Shown here: positions 14,601-23,694 of the stretch, one piece after another | How positions within the stretch are numbered: the stretch's first letter is position 1 | Layout: each line of letters opens with the position of its first letter | Source of the DNA: GCA-001735895 sp964651385 | Lineage (GTDB): Bacteria > Pseudomonadota > Gammaproteobacteria > GCA-001735895 | Assembly: GCA_964651385.1 (NCBI GenBank) | Contig: CAZYYM010000022.1 | Coordinates: 1 to 42,467 of the forward strand | Reading direction: 5' to 3' | Length of the DNA stretch: 42,467 bases | Position numbers and translations under genes: made by a program | Notes under the pieces: generated by a model | Database searches by the model: none | Seen by the model: only the letters and a program-made list of their open reading frames with translations | Told to the model about the DNA's origin: nothing

Positions 14601-16087
14601 CCATTACCGATCACCTACCAGCGCTGCAAGTGGTGGTGCCAATGCTGATTGCTCCGCTGGTAGTGCTCATGCGCGTACGCGGGCTACCCTGGGCGGTTGC
14701 TACGGCGACGAGTCTGATGGCCTTCGCGATTGCAATAGGTCTTACCAATACGATTTTTGATAGCTATAGTGTTACCTACGAAATGGGATCCTGGCGAGCA
14801 CCCTACGGCATCGAGCTACACGTAACAGGCTTCAGCGCTCTATTGCTCCTGATCATAACCGGGGCCTCGACCCTGGCGCTTGTTGTCGGCAAGCAAAGTA
14901 TCGATGGGGATATTGAGCAGGATCGTCAACCTTTGTTTTACGCCGCCTGGCTGCTAGTGCTGACGGGGCTCAGCGGTATTGTAGTAACAGGCGATGCCTT
15001 CAATATTTTCGTTTTCATGGAGATCGCATCACTGGCAAGTTATGTGCTGATCGCAGCTGGTTCAGACCGCCGCGTCCTGCCAGCAGTATTCAAATACCTC
15101 ATCATGGGTACCATCGGTGCAACGTTTTACCTAATCGGTGTGGGCCTTATTTACATGATGACCGGGACTCTGAATCTGGCTGATATGGAGGCGCGCATTC
15201 ACGAAGTTGGTGAACTAAGACCCATCCTGGTCGCGGCGGGGTTCATTACGCTCGGACTAGCACTTAAGGCAGCGGTTTTTCCATTACACGCATGGTTACC
15301 TCCCACTTATGCCTACGCGCCTCACATCGTCACTGCATTTCTCGCCGCCTGTTCAACGAAAGTGGCGATTTTCGTATTACTGCGATTCGATTTCCTCGTA
15401 TTTCAACAAAACCTCTCGGCGCACGAGCTGCAATTTGCCATCTTCCTGATGCCACTGGCTGTACTGGCGATCGTGGTTGCCTCCAGCATGGCTATGTTCG
15501 ATCGGAACCTCAAAAGTCTGCTTGCGTATTCGTCGGTGGCACAGGTGGGGTACATTCTGTTGGGTGCCAGCCTGGTCAGCGTATCGGGACTCACGGCTGC
15601 CATAATGCATATGTTCAATCATGCCCTGGCCAAAGGGACGTTGTTTTTAGCTGTAGCCTGTCTTGGAATGCGGTTAACCCAGTTAGGACTTGTGAACCTT
15701 TCAGGCGTAGCGCGACAAATGCCCTGGACCATGGCCGCGTTTGTGCTCGCGGGCTTAAGTTTGATCGGTGTGCCAGGCACGGCTGGCTTCATCAGCAAGT
15801 GGTTGCTGATCTCAGCTTCGTTGCAGGAAGGCGTATTGGGGGTCACTCTGGTAGCAATAATACTGGCGAGTTCACTGATGGCCGTGGTGTACGTCTGGCG
15901 GGTTATAGAAGTGGCGTATTTCGGTGATCCATCGGAGTCTATGCGGTCGTTAAACGAGGCACCGGTATGGATGCTTGTAGGAACCTGGGCTGCTGCGCTC
16001 ATGAATATATATTTTGGGGTCATTCCGTCCTTGCCAATATCGCTTGCCGGTGAGGCGGCGGCATCCCTGCTGCAGCATATGCCATGA
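14597..16087 (+). CDS. mrpD: Mrp-type antiporter subunit D, first paralog
   Basis: This 496-residue proton-translocating subunit of the ND2/ND4/ND5 fold has about 14 helices. The channel residues expected for activity are present: E142 in FVFMEIASLASYV, K166 in FKYLIMG, K224 in LALKAAVFPLHAWLP (with H231), and K255 in STKVAIFVLLR. The start is a GTG overlapping the mrpC stop by four bases. It most resembles a genuine MrpD; the two other D-type genes downstream may take the part of the missing MrpA antiporter domain. Confidence 0.92.
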   Translation: MTITDHLPALQVVVPMLIAPLVVLMRVRGLPWAVATATSLMAFAIAIGLTNTIFDSYSVTYEMGSWRAPYGIELHVTGFSALLLLIITGASTLALVVGKQSIDGDIEQDRQPLFYAAWLLVLTGLSGIVVTGDAFNIFVFMEIASLASYVLIAAGSDRRVLPAVFKYLIMGTIGATFYLIGVGLIYMMTGTLNLADMEARIHEVGELRPILVAAGFITLGLALKAAVFPLHAWLPPTYAYAPHIVTAFLAACSTKVAIFVLLRFDFLVFQQNLSAHELQFAIFLMPLAVLAIVVASSMAMFDRNLKSLLAYSSVAQVGYILLGASLVSVSGLTAAIMHMFNHALAKGTLFLAVACLGMRLTQLGLVNLSGVARQMPWTMAAFVLAGLSLIGVPGTAGFISKWLLISASLQEGVLGVTLVAIILASSLMAVVYVWRVIEVAYFGDPSESMRSLNEAPVWMLVGTWAAALMNIYFGVIPSLPISLAGEAAASLLQHMP

Positions 16088-17553
16088 GCGGCGATTTTCA
16101 GTTACTGCTTCCGATCTTGTTGCCATTGGTGGGCGCTGCAGGCATCGCCATTGTCGGCCGTCAATATTCTAACTTAAGAGAAACAGTAACTCTGGTAACT
16201 GCCACTAGCCTTATGGTAGCAGTTTGGGCGTGGCTGCCCGATCTGCTCGTGGGTGAACGTCCGTCAGTACGCATTGCCGAGATGCTACCAGGACTCGCGA
16301 TTGAATTTCGCTTGGAGCCGCTTGGTATGTTATTCGCCGCGCTGGCGTCGCTGTTGTGGATTATAAATTCGATCTACTCTATCGGCTACATGCGGGCTAA
16401 CAACGAGCAACATCAAACACGATTTTACATTTTGTTCGCGGTGGCGTTATCGGCCGTGATGGGGATCGCGTTTGCAGGAAATTTATTAACACTTTTTATT
16501 TTCTACGAGGTTCTAACCCTCTCTACCTATCCGCTCGTAGCGCACAAGAGAGACGCCAATACAATCGTTTCTGCGCGTACATATCTCGGTATATTGCTTG
16601 CTACCTCGATCGGTCTTTTATTACCTGCGATGATTTGGACATATCAGGTAGCAGGTACCCTGGAATTCTCGCCGGGGGGTATTTTGGATGGTAATCTCGC
16701 AGGCCCTGCAGTTGGGTTACTACTCGCATTGTATGTATTTGGAGTCGGTAAAGCGGCTGTGATGCCAGTTCATCGCTGGCTGCCAGCGGCAATGGTGGCG
16801 CCGACCCCGGTGAGTGCCTTGCTTCATGCCGTGGCCGTAGTTAAGGCGGGTGTATTCACGATCACCAAAGTAGTGGTGTATATTTTCGGAGTTGATTTTT
16901 TATTTACTGAATCGAGCGCCAGCTGGCTACTGTATGTGGCTGCCTTTACCGTGATCGCGGCCAGCCTCGTGGCGTTACGCCAAAAAAACCTTAAACGATT
17001 GTTAGCATACTCAACCATTGCACAATTGTCCTACGTGATCCTCGCTATAGCGATCCTGAAGCCGTTGTCGGAAATCGGCGCCGCGTTTCATATCGTGGCG
17101 CATGCTTTTGGCAAGATTACGCTATTTTTTGCAGCGGGTAGCATATATACAGTCGCCAAGAAGACCGAAATCCACCAACTTCGCGGTATCGGTCGGCGTA
17201 TGCCCTGGACCATGGCGGCCTTTACCATAGGTGCTTTAAGTATGATCGGTGTGCCACCAACTGCAGGATTCATTTCCAAGTGGTTTATTCTTGCGGGCAG
17301 TTTTCAATCCGATAATCACGTTGCGATCATCACCATCGTCGTCAGCACTGCACTCAACGCGATGTATTTTTTACCCATCATTTTTTACGCCTGGTTCAGC
17401 CATGAAGAAACTGTGCCTGGCACTGATCACGGTGAGGCACCGCTGGCCATCGTAATAGCTTTGGCCGTCACTGCAACACTGACGGTGTTGTTATTCTTCT
17501 TTCATCAGCCAGTGCTGGATTTGGCATCACAGCTCGGAGGAACGATCAATTGA
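16084..17553 (+). CDS. Mrp-type antiporter subunit D, second paralog
   Basis: This is a 489-residue paralog of the previous subunit with the same fold. Key residues are E142 in FIFYEVLTLSTYPLV, K223 in GVGKAAVMPVHRWLP (with H230) and K254 in VVKAGVFTITK. The position equivalent to K166 of the first paralog is R165 (SARTYLG). The ATG overlaps the previous stop as ATGA-type coupling. The strong similarity to MrpD and NuoM/NuoN proteins supports a second proton pathway in the complex. Confidence 0.9.
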   Translation: MSGDFQLLLPILLPLVGAAGIAIVGRQYSNLRETVTLVTATSLMVAVWAWLPDLLVGERPSVRIAEMLPGLAIEFRLEPLGMLFAALASLLWIINSIYSIGYMRANNEQHQTRFYILFAVALSAVMGIAFAGNLLTLFIFYEVLTLSTYPLVAHKRDANTIVSARTYLGILLATSIGLLLPAMIWTYQVAGTLEFSPGGILDGNLAGPAVGLLLALYVFGVGKAAVMPVHRWLPAAMVAPTPVSALLHAVAVVKAGVFTITKVVVYIFGVDFLFTESSASWLLYVAAFTVIAASLVALRQKNLKRLLAYSTIAQLSYVILAIAILKPLSEIGAAFHIVAHAFGKITLFFAAGSIYTVAKKTEIHQLRGIGRRMPWTMAAFTIGALSMIGVPPTAGFISKWFILAGSFQSDNHVAIITIVVSTALNAMYFLPIIFYAWFSHEETVPGTDHGEAPLAIVIALAVTATLTVLLFFFHQPVLDLASQLGGTIN

Positions 17554-17804
17554 ACGCCGAACCAGAAACTGATCATTGGTTGGTACGTCCGCAGACGATC
17601 CGTTGGCTTTGGATCGGGTTTAGTGTGGTGCTTGCGCTAACTGTAGTATTGCAGCTTGTGATCAAAGTGAAGGGATATTTTGGCATCGATGGATGGTTGG
17701 GCTTTGGAGCCATATTTGGTTTCCTATGCTGTGTTGGTATGGTGCTAGTAGCGAAGGGCCTCGGTCGGTTCCTGAAGCGCAAAGAGAACTTCTACGATGA
17801 CTGA
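17550..17804 (+). CDS. Small two-helix membrane protein in Mrp operon
   Basis: The 84-residue protein has a polar start (NAEPETDHWLVRPQTIRW) and two hydrophobic helices separated by KVKGYFGIDGW, ending in KGLGRFLKRKENFYDD. It overlaps the stop of the second D subunit (TTG start at 17550) and the start of the third (17797), so it is translated with them. I recognise no characterised family. Its place between two D-type genes suggests an accessory subunit of the antiporter. Confidence 0.75.
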   Translation: MNAEPETDHWLVRPQTIRWLWIGFSVVLALTVVLQLVIKVKGYFGIDGWLGFGAIFGFLCCVGMVLVAKGLGRFLKRKENFYDD

Positions 17805-19479
17805 AGCCTTGCCACCTGTATTGATCTTGTTGACTGCTGCGGTGATGATCGGCTTAACGCGCGGGCAGCTTCGTTCAGCTATCGTATTACTGTCACCGCT
17901 TATCACCTTGTGGGCGGTTTGGCAGGTTCCGGATGGCGTCTCGATAACGGTGGATTTCATTGGCTACCAACTTGAGCCTGTCGAGGGGAGTGCGCTCAGG
18001 CGCCTGTTCGCGATAATTTTCTCACTGATGACCTTTGCTGGAGGTCTCTACGCATTTCGCCATGCCAGCGCCCTCGAACTCGCAGCATCTTACGCCTATG
18101 CCGGCAGCGCTATTGGAGTAGCGTTTGCAGGCGATCTTATTACCTTGTTCATATTCTGGGAAGCGATGGCTATATTCTCAACGGCTGTCGTCTGGTGTGG
18201 CGGTACACCCATGGCGGGGAGGGCAGGCAAGCGCTACGCCGTCATGCACGTGATCGGAGGCGTAATACTGATGGTGGGTATCGCTGGAACCGCAATCCAG
18301 GCAGGCTCCATTGAGATTCAAGCCATGCGCGCAGTGGATTTCGCCAGCTGGATGATCCTCATTGGCCTGCTGATCAACGCCGCAGCACCACCGGTTTCAG
18401 CATGGCTCTCGGATGCATATCCGGAGGCCACTTCGACGGGCGCAGTATTCTTGTCGGCATTCACTACCAAGACCGCTGTGCTGGCATTAATTTTGCTGTT
18501 CCCCGGCGAACCGGTGTTGATTGGTGCCGGCATATACATGATTTTCTACGGTATCATTTACGCGTTGTTGGAAAATGATGCGCGCCGCATTCTCGCTTAT
18601 TCGATCGTGAATCAGGTTGGTTTTATGGTGTGCGCGATCGGCATCGGAACGCAGCTAGCGCTGAATGGGGCCGCCGCCCATGCCTTTGCACACATCATTT
18701 ACAAAGGATTGTTATTCATGTCCGCCGGGGTTGTGCTCTATCGAACCGGTAAACGAAAGTGTACTGATCTCGGCGGACTGTTCCGCACTATGCCGCTGAC
18801 CTGTCTGTGCTGCGTGATCGGTGCGCTATCGATCTCAAGCTTTCCGCTGACATCCGGATTCACTACCAAGGCACTCATCTCCGAAGCAGCTTTGGAGCAA
18901 GGGCTTACCGTGATCTACTTCCTTTTGGCTGCCGCGTCCGCGGGCGTGTTCTTGCACGCCGGCATCAAGTTTCCGTGGTTTGTTTTTTTCCAAAAGGATT
19001 CCGGGCTTCGTCCCAAAGATGCGCCGAGGAACATGGCTGCGGCGATGGTGTTGTTAGCGTTGCTTTGCATTATACTGGGTGTGTTTCCGCAACCACTCTA
19101 TGCCTTACTACCATATCCTGTCGAATACGATGCCTACTCACCTGGTAAAGTTCTTTTTTACCTGCAATTGCTACTGTTTTCGGGACTCGCTTTTTTCCTT
19201 TTTTTGCCCGCGATGAAACGCACCCTCACCGTCACACTTGACGTGGACTGGTTGTGGCGAAGTTATTTTTGTCGCCTGGCAAACGGCGTGCTGGTGATCA
19301 CGACGGCGGTAACAGAAACTGTTACACGCAGCGCAATGCCTCGCCTCGAAAAAATCCAGGCATGGACTCAACGTCACTTGGGTGCGGGCGGTATTTTCGC
19401 TAGGTCCTGGCCGATCGGCACCACGGCGATCTGGATATCGGTGCTTTTAAGTGCCTACGTTTTGGCCTATTACCTTTGA
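17797..19479 (+). CDS. Mrp-type antiporter subunit D-like, third paralog
   Basis: This 560-residue member of the ND5/MrpD fold is longer than the other two at its C terminus, which has a charged segment (VTETVTRSAMPRLEKIQ) and a final helix. E122 in FIFWEAMAIFSTAV and K225 in TTKTAVLAL are present. The helix-7 lysine that is K224/K223 in its paralogs is replaced by asparagine (N194 in LLINAAAPPVSAWL), and the following histidine is also lost (S201). It may therefore have a structural or altered-specificity role. The ATG overlaps the preceding gene by eight bases. It is the last gene of the operon; no obvious terminator follows. Confidence 0.9.
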   Translation: MTEALPPVLILLTAAVMIGLTRGQLRSAIVLLSPLITLWAVWQVPDGVSITVDFIGYQLEPVEGSALRRLFAIIFSLMTFAGGLYAFRHASALELAASYAYAGSAIGVAFAGDLITLFIFWEAMAIFSTAVVWCGGTPMAGRAGKRYAVMHVIGGVILMVGIAGTAIQAGSIEIQAMRAVDFASWMILIGLLINAAAPPVSAWLSDAYPEATSTGAVFLSAFTTKTAVLALILLFPGEPVLIGAGIYMIFYGIIYALLENDARRILAYSIVNQVGFMVCAIGIGTQLALNGAAAHAFAHIIYKGLLFMSAGVVLYRTGKRKCTDLGGLFRTMPLTCLCCVIGALSISSFPLTSGFTTKALISEAALEQGLTVIYFLLAAASAGVFLHAGIKFPWFVFFQKDSGLRPKDAPRNMAAAMVLLALLCIILGVFPQPLYALLPYPVEYDAYSPGKVLFYLQLLLFSGLAFFLFLPAMKRTLTVTLDVDWLWRSYFCRLANGVLVITTAVTETVTRSAMPRLEKIQAWTQRHLGAGGIFARSWPIGTTAIWISVLLSAYVLAYYL

Positions 19480-19780
19480 ACAATATCGATGCCAAATGGT
19501 GAAAGGCGTCTCAGAACAATGGTTCCCAGTATAAATAAACATTAGTCTTTTCTTCAACTGGTCTTATATAAGGCAAGTATTGGGGACGTCTTTACTACTC
19601 AATATGTAGACGGGATCCGGGATTGAAATAAGCTTCTTGTTAAACATCTCGTGCTCGATGTATTTAAACCCCACCAACCGAACCGCTTGACTTTTCACAA
19701 GCCCTTGCCAACGCGGGTGGTGATTATCGAACCTGCATCACGGTACTCGAGGTTGATGAAAAAGCCGAAACACCAATTAT

Positions 19781-19808
19781 ACTTTACATAATATACATTA
19801 TACGCACT
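19781..19808 (-). other. dif: dif site (XerC/XerD chromosome dimer resolution site)
   Basis: Read on the minus strand, the site is XerC arm AGTGCGTATAA, centre TGTATA, XerD arm TTATGTAAAGT. The E. coli dif arms are GGTGCGCATAA and TTATGTTAAAT with the same centre, so 24 of 28 positions agree. The XerC arm begins AGTGCGTAT as in Vibrio cholerae dif1. XerC and XerD act here to resolve chromosome dimers at division, and several phages and islands integrate at the same point. Its XerD arm and centre are repeated exactly at 7220-7236. The site places this window at the replication terminus. Confidence 0.85.
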
Positions 19809-20174
19809 ACAGTGAACCGCCTTATGGCATTACTAATTTGTCTATAGACTACAGATCACGAAAACGTCTCATCACCTGGCCCCAGAGATATAAATAGTTT
19901 CACTTGCTTACTGTTATAGCCGTATCATGTACCATTGAACAAACTTGGAAATTTCAGTTGAATAACGAAAAAATGCGCACGCTCTTGTCGTACTTGGAAA
20001 ATCTAATAACTGTTTATCGCCAATAAGGCGCTATAAAATTCTCCAATTTCCTGTGCACATTAAAATCTTGAAATCTTTTTGCGCCGAACTGAGTTTTCCA
20101 GAATGGAAAATGGCGGTCTCTATTTATTAGTTTCACATTGAAACTATAATTAAATCGCTTATAGTATGTGCGAC

Positions 20175-20274
20175 NNNNNNNNNNNNNNNNNNNNNNNNNN
20201 NNNNNNNNNNNNNNNNNNNNNNNNNNNNNNNNNNNNNNNNNNNNNNNNNNNNNNNNNNNNNNNNNNNNNNNNNN
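20175..20274. other. Scaffold gap (100 N) with overlapping contig ends
   Basis: Exactly 100 N, the conventional length for a gap of unknown size. The 13 bases before it (20162-20174) and after it (20275-20287) are identical: TAGTATGTGCGAC. The contigs may simply overlap, so there may be no missing sequence. Linkage between the two halves rests on scaffolding. Confidence 0.95.
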
Positions 20275-20342
20275 TAGTATGTGCGACCTTATTAACTTGG
20301 CAGCGAATATTAATTTTCACCAAATTAAAATGAGATGAAATC

Positions 20343-21653
20343 ATGGTAGCTAAAAATAAAAAATACGCTCGTCCGGTGTACCTGGTCGACGGTAGCCGAA
20401 CACCATTTTTAAAAGCACGAGGAAAACCCGGTCCTTTTAAACATGCCGAATTGGGAATTTTTGCTTCGAGACCGGTATTACAACGGATGCCTTTTGAGCC
20501 CGATGCCCTCGACGAAGTAATATTTGGTTCAACAATGCCTGGACCCGATGAAGCCAATATTGCACGTGTTGTCGCTTTGAGGCTTGGTTGTGGAGACAGA
20601 GTTCCGGCCTTCACAGTTCATCGGAATTGTGCGTCAGGCATGCAGGCGTTAGATTCGGCCGCATTATCGATTTCATCAAAGCGCTCGGACCTGATTTTAG
20701 CCGGTGGCATTGAAGCAATGAGTCGAGCACCTTTACTATTTCATGATAAAGCGGTCAACTGGCTTGCGAAATGGTGGGGGGCAAAAACAATTACAGCTAA
20801 GTTAAAAACTATTTCTTCCTTTAGCCCGTCTCTATTAGCGCCGGTAGTTGCACTTTTAAAAGGATTAACAGACCCCGTAGTTGGCATGAATATGGGCCAA
20901 ACTGCAGAGCAAATTGCCTTTCGATTTGGTATCAGTCGAGAAATGATGGACCAGTTTTCAGTGGATAGTCATTTACGTCTTCATGCAGCCTATGAAAACA
21001 ATGAAATGACCGAAATTGAACCGATTTTTGATGCCAGCGGCAATGTCTACGATCACGATGATGGCGTTCGCCCTGATTCGACTCTCGATAAACTGGGTAG
21101 TTTACGCCCTGCTTTTGACAAACCTTACGGCCTTGTTACTCCAGGTAACAGCGCACAAATTACTGACGGTGCCGCAGCCATAATTGTTGCCAGTGAAGAT
21201 GCCGTGAAAAAATATGACTTGCCTGTGATGGCGCGACTGGTGACAACTGAATGGGCTGCATTGTCTCCCGCAGAAATGGGCCTGGGGCCTGCATATGCCA
21301 TTGTACCACTGCTCAAATCGCAAAAATTAAAGCTTGAATCGATCGATTACTGGGAAATTAATGAGGCATTCGCGGCACAGGTTCTCGCCGTCGTCGAAGC
21401 GCTCAAAGACAAGGACTACTGCCAGACGCACCTGGGATTAAGATCTGCGCTAGGCGAAATACCACGTGACATTCTCAACATTCATGGCGGTGGCGTCAGC
21501 CTGGGTCACCCGGTTGGCGCCAGCGGTGCGAGAATCGTCCTGCACTTGGCTAATATTCTAAAACAACGTAATGCTAAACGCGGTATTGCATCGATATGTA
21601 TTGGTGGCGGCCAGGGCGGCGCTATGTTGGTAGAACGGGAGACACATTTATGA
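20343..21653 (+). CDS. fadI: Acetyl-CoA C-acyltransferase (thiolase), FadI type
   Basis: This thiolase cleaves 3-ketoacyl-CoA in the last step of fatty-acid beta-oxidation. The 436-residue length equals that of E. coli FadI. The nucleophilic cysteine is C96 in HRNCASGMQALDSA. The conserved NEAFAAQV, GGGVSLGHPVGASGAR and CIGGGQGGA blocks supply the remaining active-site residues. The gene overlaps fadJ by an ATGA junction, so the two subunits of the beta-oxidation complex are made together. The promoter region is next to, or inside, the scaffold gap. Confidence 0.93.
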   Translation: MVAKNKKYARPVYLVDGSRTPFLKARGKPGPFKHAELGIFASRPVLQRMPFEPDALDEVIFGSTMPGPDEANIARVVALRLGCGDRVPAFTVHRNCASGMQALDSAALSISSKRSDLILAGGIEAMSRAPLLFHDKAVNWLAKWWGAKTITAKLKTISSFSPSLLAPVVALLKGLTDPVVGMNMGQTAEQIAFRFGISREMMDQFSVDSHLRLHAAYENNEMTEIEPIFDASGNVYDHDDGVRPDSTLDKLGSLRPAFDKPYGLVTPGNSAQITDGAAAIIVASEDAVKKYDLPVMARLVTTEWAALSPAEMGLGPAYAIVPLLKSQKLKLESIDYWEINEAFAAQVLAVVEALKDKDYCQTHLGLRSALGEIPRDILNIHGGGVSLGHPVGASGARIVLHLANILKQRNAKRGIASICIGGGQGGAMLVERETHL

Positions 21654-23686
21654 ACGATTCAATCAGCGATTGGACCACCCATACCGACGATCACGGTATT
21701 TTTTGGCTTACTCTGGATCAACAAAATACAGAAACCAATGTATTGTCGAGCTCCGTTCTTGACCAACTCAATGCCCTGCTTGACCAGATAGTTGCAGCCA
21801 AACCCAAGGCCGTTATCTTTAAAACCGGCAAGAAATCGGGATTCATTGCTGGCGCAGATGTTAGAGAATTTCTCACGGTAACGAACAAGCAGGAAGCTTT
21901 AATCATGATAAAACGCGGGCAAAACCTGTTTAGTCGGATCGAGGCTCTGCCTTGCCCGACGGTTGCAATGATTGAAGGTTATTGTATGGGAGGGGGCACT
22001 GAACTGGCACTGGCCTGCGATTATCGAGTGGGCCTGGACAGCTCATCGACAAAAATTGGCTTACCAGAAGTCAAGCTCGGCATACATCCTGCATTCGGCG
22101 GCGTGGTTCGTTCGACCGCTATGATTAATCCGATGCATTCACTGGAATTGATGCTTTCAGGACGGGCTCTAGCAATGAATCAGGCCAAAAAAATCGGCCT
22201 TGTGGATCAGGTTCAGCCCAAGCGTCAAATAGAACGAGCGGCACGGCAAATAGCATTAAAGAAACCCGCTCAACAGGAAATGCCCTTGCTCGGTAAGTTT
22301 TTATCTCTGCCCGGGGTACGAAATCTGTTATCGGGCTATATGAAAAAACAGGTTGCGAAAAAAGCATCCAGGCAGCACTACCCTGCCCCCTATGCCATTC
22401 TGGATGTCTGGCGCCAGTATTACGGAAACAGTAAACGTATGATGGAAGAGGAAGCAAATTCCGTGGCACGACTCATCCAGGGTGAAACAGTCCGCAATTT
22501 AATCCGGGTATTTTTCCTGCAAACCCAGTTGAAAAATCTCGGCAATAAAAAGTCATTTACTCCAAAACATGTACACGTTATAGGCGCAGGGGTCATGGGT
22601 GGTGATATTGCTGCATGGTGCGCGCTTAGAGGTTTTACGGTGACATTGCAGGACAGAGCACCCCAGTATTTATCCAATGCAATGGCGCGTGCGCATAAAC
22701 TATTCAAACGGCGAATTCGAACTTCCTACGAACGTAACGCTGCACTCGACCGACTGGCGCCGGATTGTAACGGTTACGGGATCGAAAAGGCGGATGTCGT
22801 TATCGAAGCTATTTTCGAAAACATGGAAGCCAAGCACAAGATTTACCGCGAAATCGAGCCGCGACTGAAACCCGATGCAGTACTGGCTACCAATACTTCA
22901 AGCATCCCGCTTGAAGATCTGACCACAGTTCTTAAACAACCGGAACGTCTGCTCGGCATTCACTTTTTCAACCCGGTTGCACTGATGCCATTGGTCGAGA
23001 TCGTAAAAACAAAGCAATCCTCCAAACAAATGATTGACCAGGCCTCAGCATTCACCTTGCATATTGGCAAACTCCCCTTGACCGTTAAGAGTTCCCCTGG
23101 ATTTCTGGTAAATCGTATCTTGATGCCTTATCTGGTAGAAGCTATTATTCTTTTTGATGAAGGTGCAAGCCCGGAGTCGATCGATAAGGCCGCCCTGGAT
23201 TTCGGTATGCCCATGGGCCCGGTAGAACTTGCCGATACGGTAGGCCTGGATATCTGCCATTCAGTTGCAGTAAACCTGTCAAAAGCTTATGGCATCAAAG
23301 TCCCCGATGGCCTTGAAAAATACGTCAAGTCCAAGAGTCTCGGTAAGAAAACAGGTAGCGGATTTTATCAGTACAAGAACGGTAAACCATTGAAGAATAA
23401 CAATGCTGATATGGGCGACCAGAAAACCATCCAAAATCGCCTATTGTTTCGTCTGTTAAACGAGGCTGCTGCCTGTTTCGATGAAAAAATTGTCGAGGAA
23501 ATCGATTTGCTTGACGCCGGGATCATATTTGGGACCGGTTTCGCACCCTTTAGAGGCGGGCCGCTAAATTACGGCATTCAACAGGGTGTAGAATCATTAA
23601 CCAGTACCATGGAAGATTACACTACCAAATACGGTGAGCGATTTAGTCCGGTTGAAGGCTGGAAGCTGATTAAAAGCCCTGACTAA
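21650..23686 (+). CDS. fadJ: Fatty-acid oxidation multifunctional protein, FadJ type
   Basis: The 678-residue protein joins an enoyl-CoA hydratase with a 3-hydroxyacyl-CoA dehydrogenase. The hydratase part (1 to about 280) has GFIAGADVREF, CMGGGTELALACDYRVG and LPEVKLGIHPAFGG, including both catalytic glutamates. The dehydrogenase part has the NAD-binding VIGAGVMGGDIAAW, then TNTSSIPLEDL and HFFNPVALMPLVEIV with the catalytic histidine. A C-terminal dehydrogenase domain ends with FGTGFAPFRGGP. The ATG at 21650 overlaps the fadI stop and fits the family N terminus; an upstream reading from 21596 is out of line with homologues. Convergent with tatD, eight bases apart. Confidence 0.93.
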   Translation: MNDSISDWTTHTDDHGIFWLTLDQQNTETNVLSSSVLDQLNALLDQIVAAKPKAVIFKTGKKSGFIAGADVREFLTVTNKQEALIMIKRGQNLFSRIEALPCPTVAMIEGYCMGGGTELALACDYRVGLDSSSTKIGLPEVKLGIHPAFGGVVRSTAMINPMHSLELMLSGRALAMNQAKKIGLVDQVQPKRQIERAARQIALKKPAQQEMPLLGKFLSLPGVRNLLSGYMKKQVAKKASRQHYPAPYAILDVWRQYYGNSKRMMEEEANSVARLIQGETVRNLIRVFFLQTQLKNLGNKKSFTPKHVHVIGAGVMGGDIAAWCALRGFTVTLQDRAPQYLSNAMARAHKLFKRRIRTSYERNAALDRLAPDCNGYGIEKADVVIEAIFENMEAKHKIYREIEPRLKPDAVLATNTSSIPLEDLTTVLKQPERLLGIHFFNPVALMPLVEIVKTKQSSKQMIDQASAFTLHIGKLPLTVKSSPGFLVNRILMPYLVEAIILFDEGASPESIDKAALDFGMPMGPVELADTVGLDICHSVAVNLSKAYGIKVPDGLEKYVKSKSLGKKTGSGFYQYKNGKPLKNNNADMGDQKTIQNRLLFRLLNEAAACFDEKIVEEIDLLDAGIIFGTGFAPFRGGPLNYGIQQGVESLTSTMEDYTTKYGERFSPVEGWKLIKSPD

Positions 23687-23694
23687 TCCGCCAA

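Larger units (their letters stand above)
7237..19797. mobile_element. Putative Xer-exploiting integrative element (IMEX) at dif with sodium/pH cargo
   Basis: The segment is bounded by the same 17-base sequence at 7220-7236 and 19781-19797, the right copy being part of a full dif site. It holds nhaA, broken nhaR, a broken HPF-like gene, a BI-1 protein, a ccmE fragment, a Rap1a/Tai-like protein and a nine-gene Mrp operon. Hand counts of a few 60-base lines inside give 45 to 58% G+C, against about 43 to 45% outside. No recombinase is encoded, as expected for elements that use host XerC/XerD. There are no recognisable phage or conjugation genes, so it may be a trimmed or degenerate element. Boundaries assume crossover within the six-base centre. 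Confidence 0.65.
19480..20342. other. Long intergenic region holding dif and the scaffold gap
   Basis: No convincing gene is present in 863 bases. The first 300 bases lie inside the putative element. The dif site is at 19781-19808 and the 100-N gap at 20175-20274. The AT-rich DNA from 19809 to 20174 shows no open frame, tRNA or repeat that I can support. Non-coding DNA around dif is common near replication termini. Confidence 0.6.

Noticed and set aside
15292..15927. Long plus-strand open frame of 211 codons inside the first mrpD paralog.
   Set aside because: It is an out-of-frame shadow of a clearly conserved membrane subunit; its composition is not protein-like.
19670..19846. Open stretch of about 60 codons on the plus strand running through the dif site (reads ALANAGGDYRTCITVLEVDE).
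   Set aside because: It has no start codon after an upstream stop and passes straight through dif, so it is at best a relic; I recognise no family.
20162..20287. Identical 13-mers flanking the N run as a transposon target-site duplication.
   Set aside because: The interval is exactly 100 N, the default scaffold gap, so overlapping contig ends explain it better.
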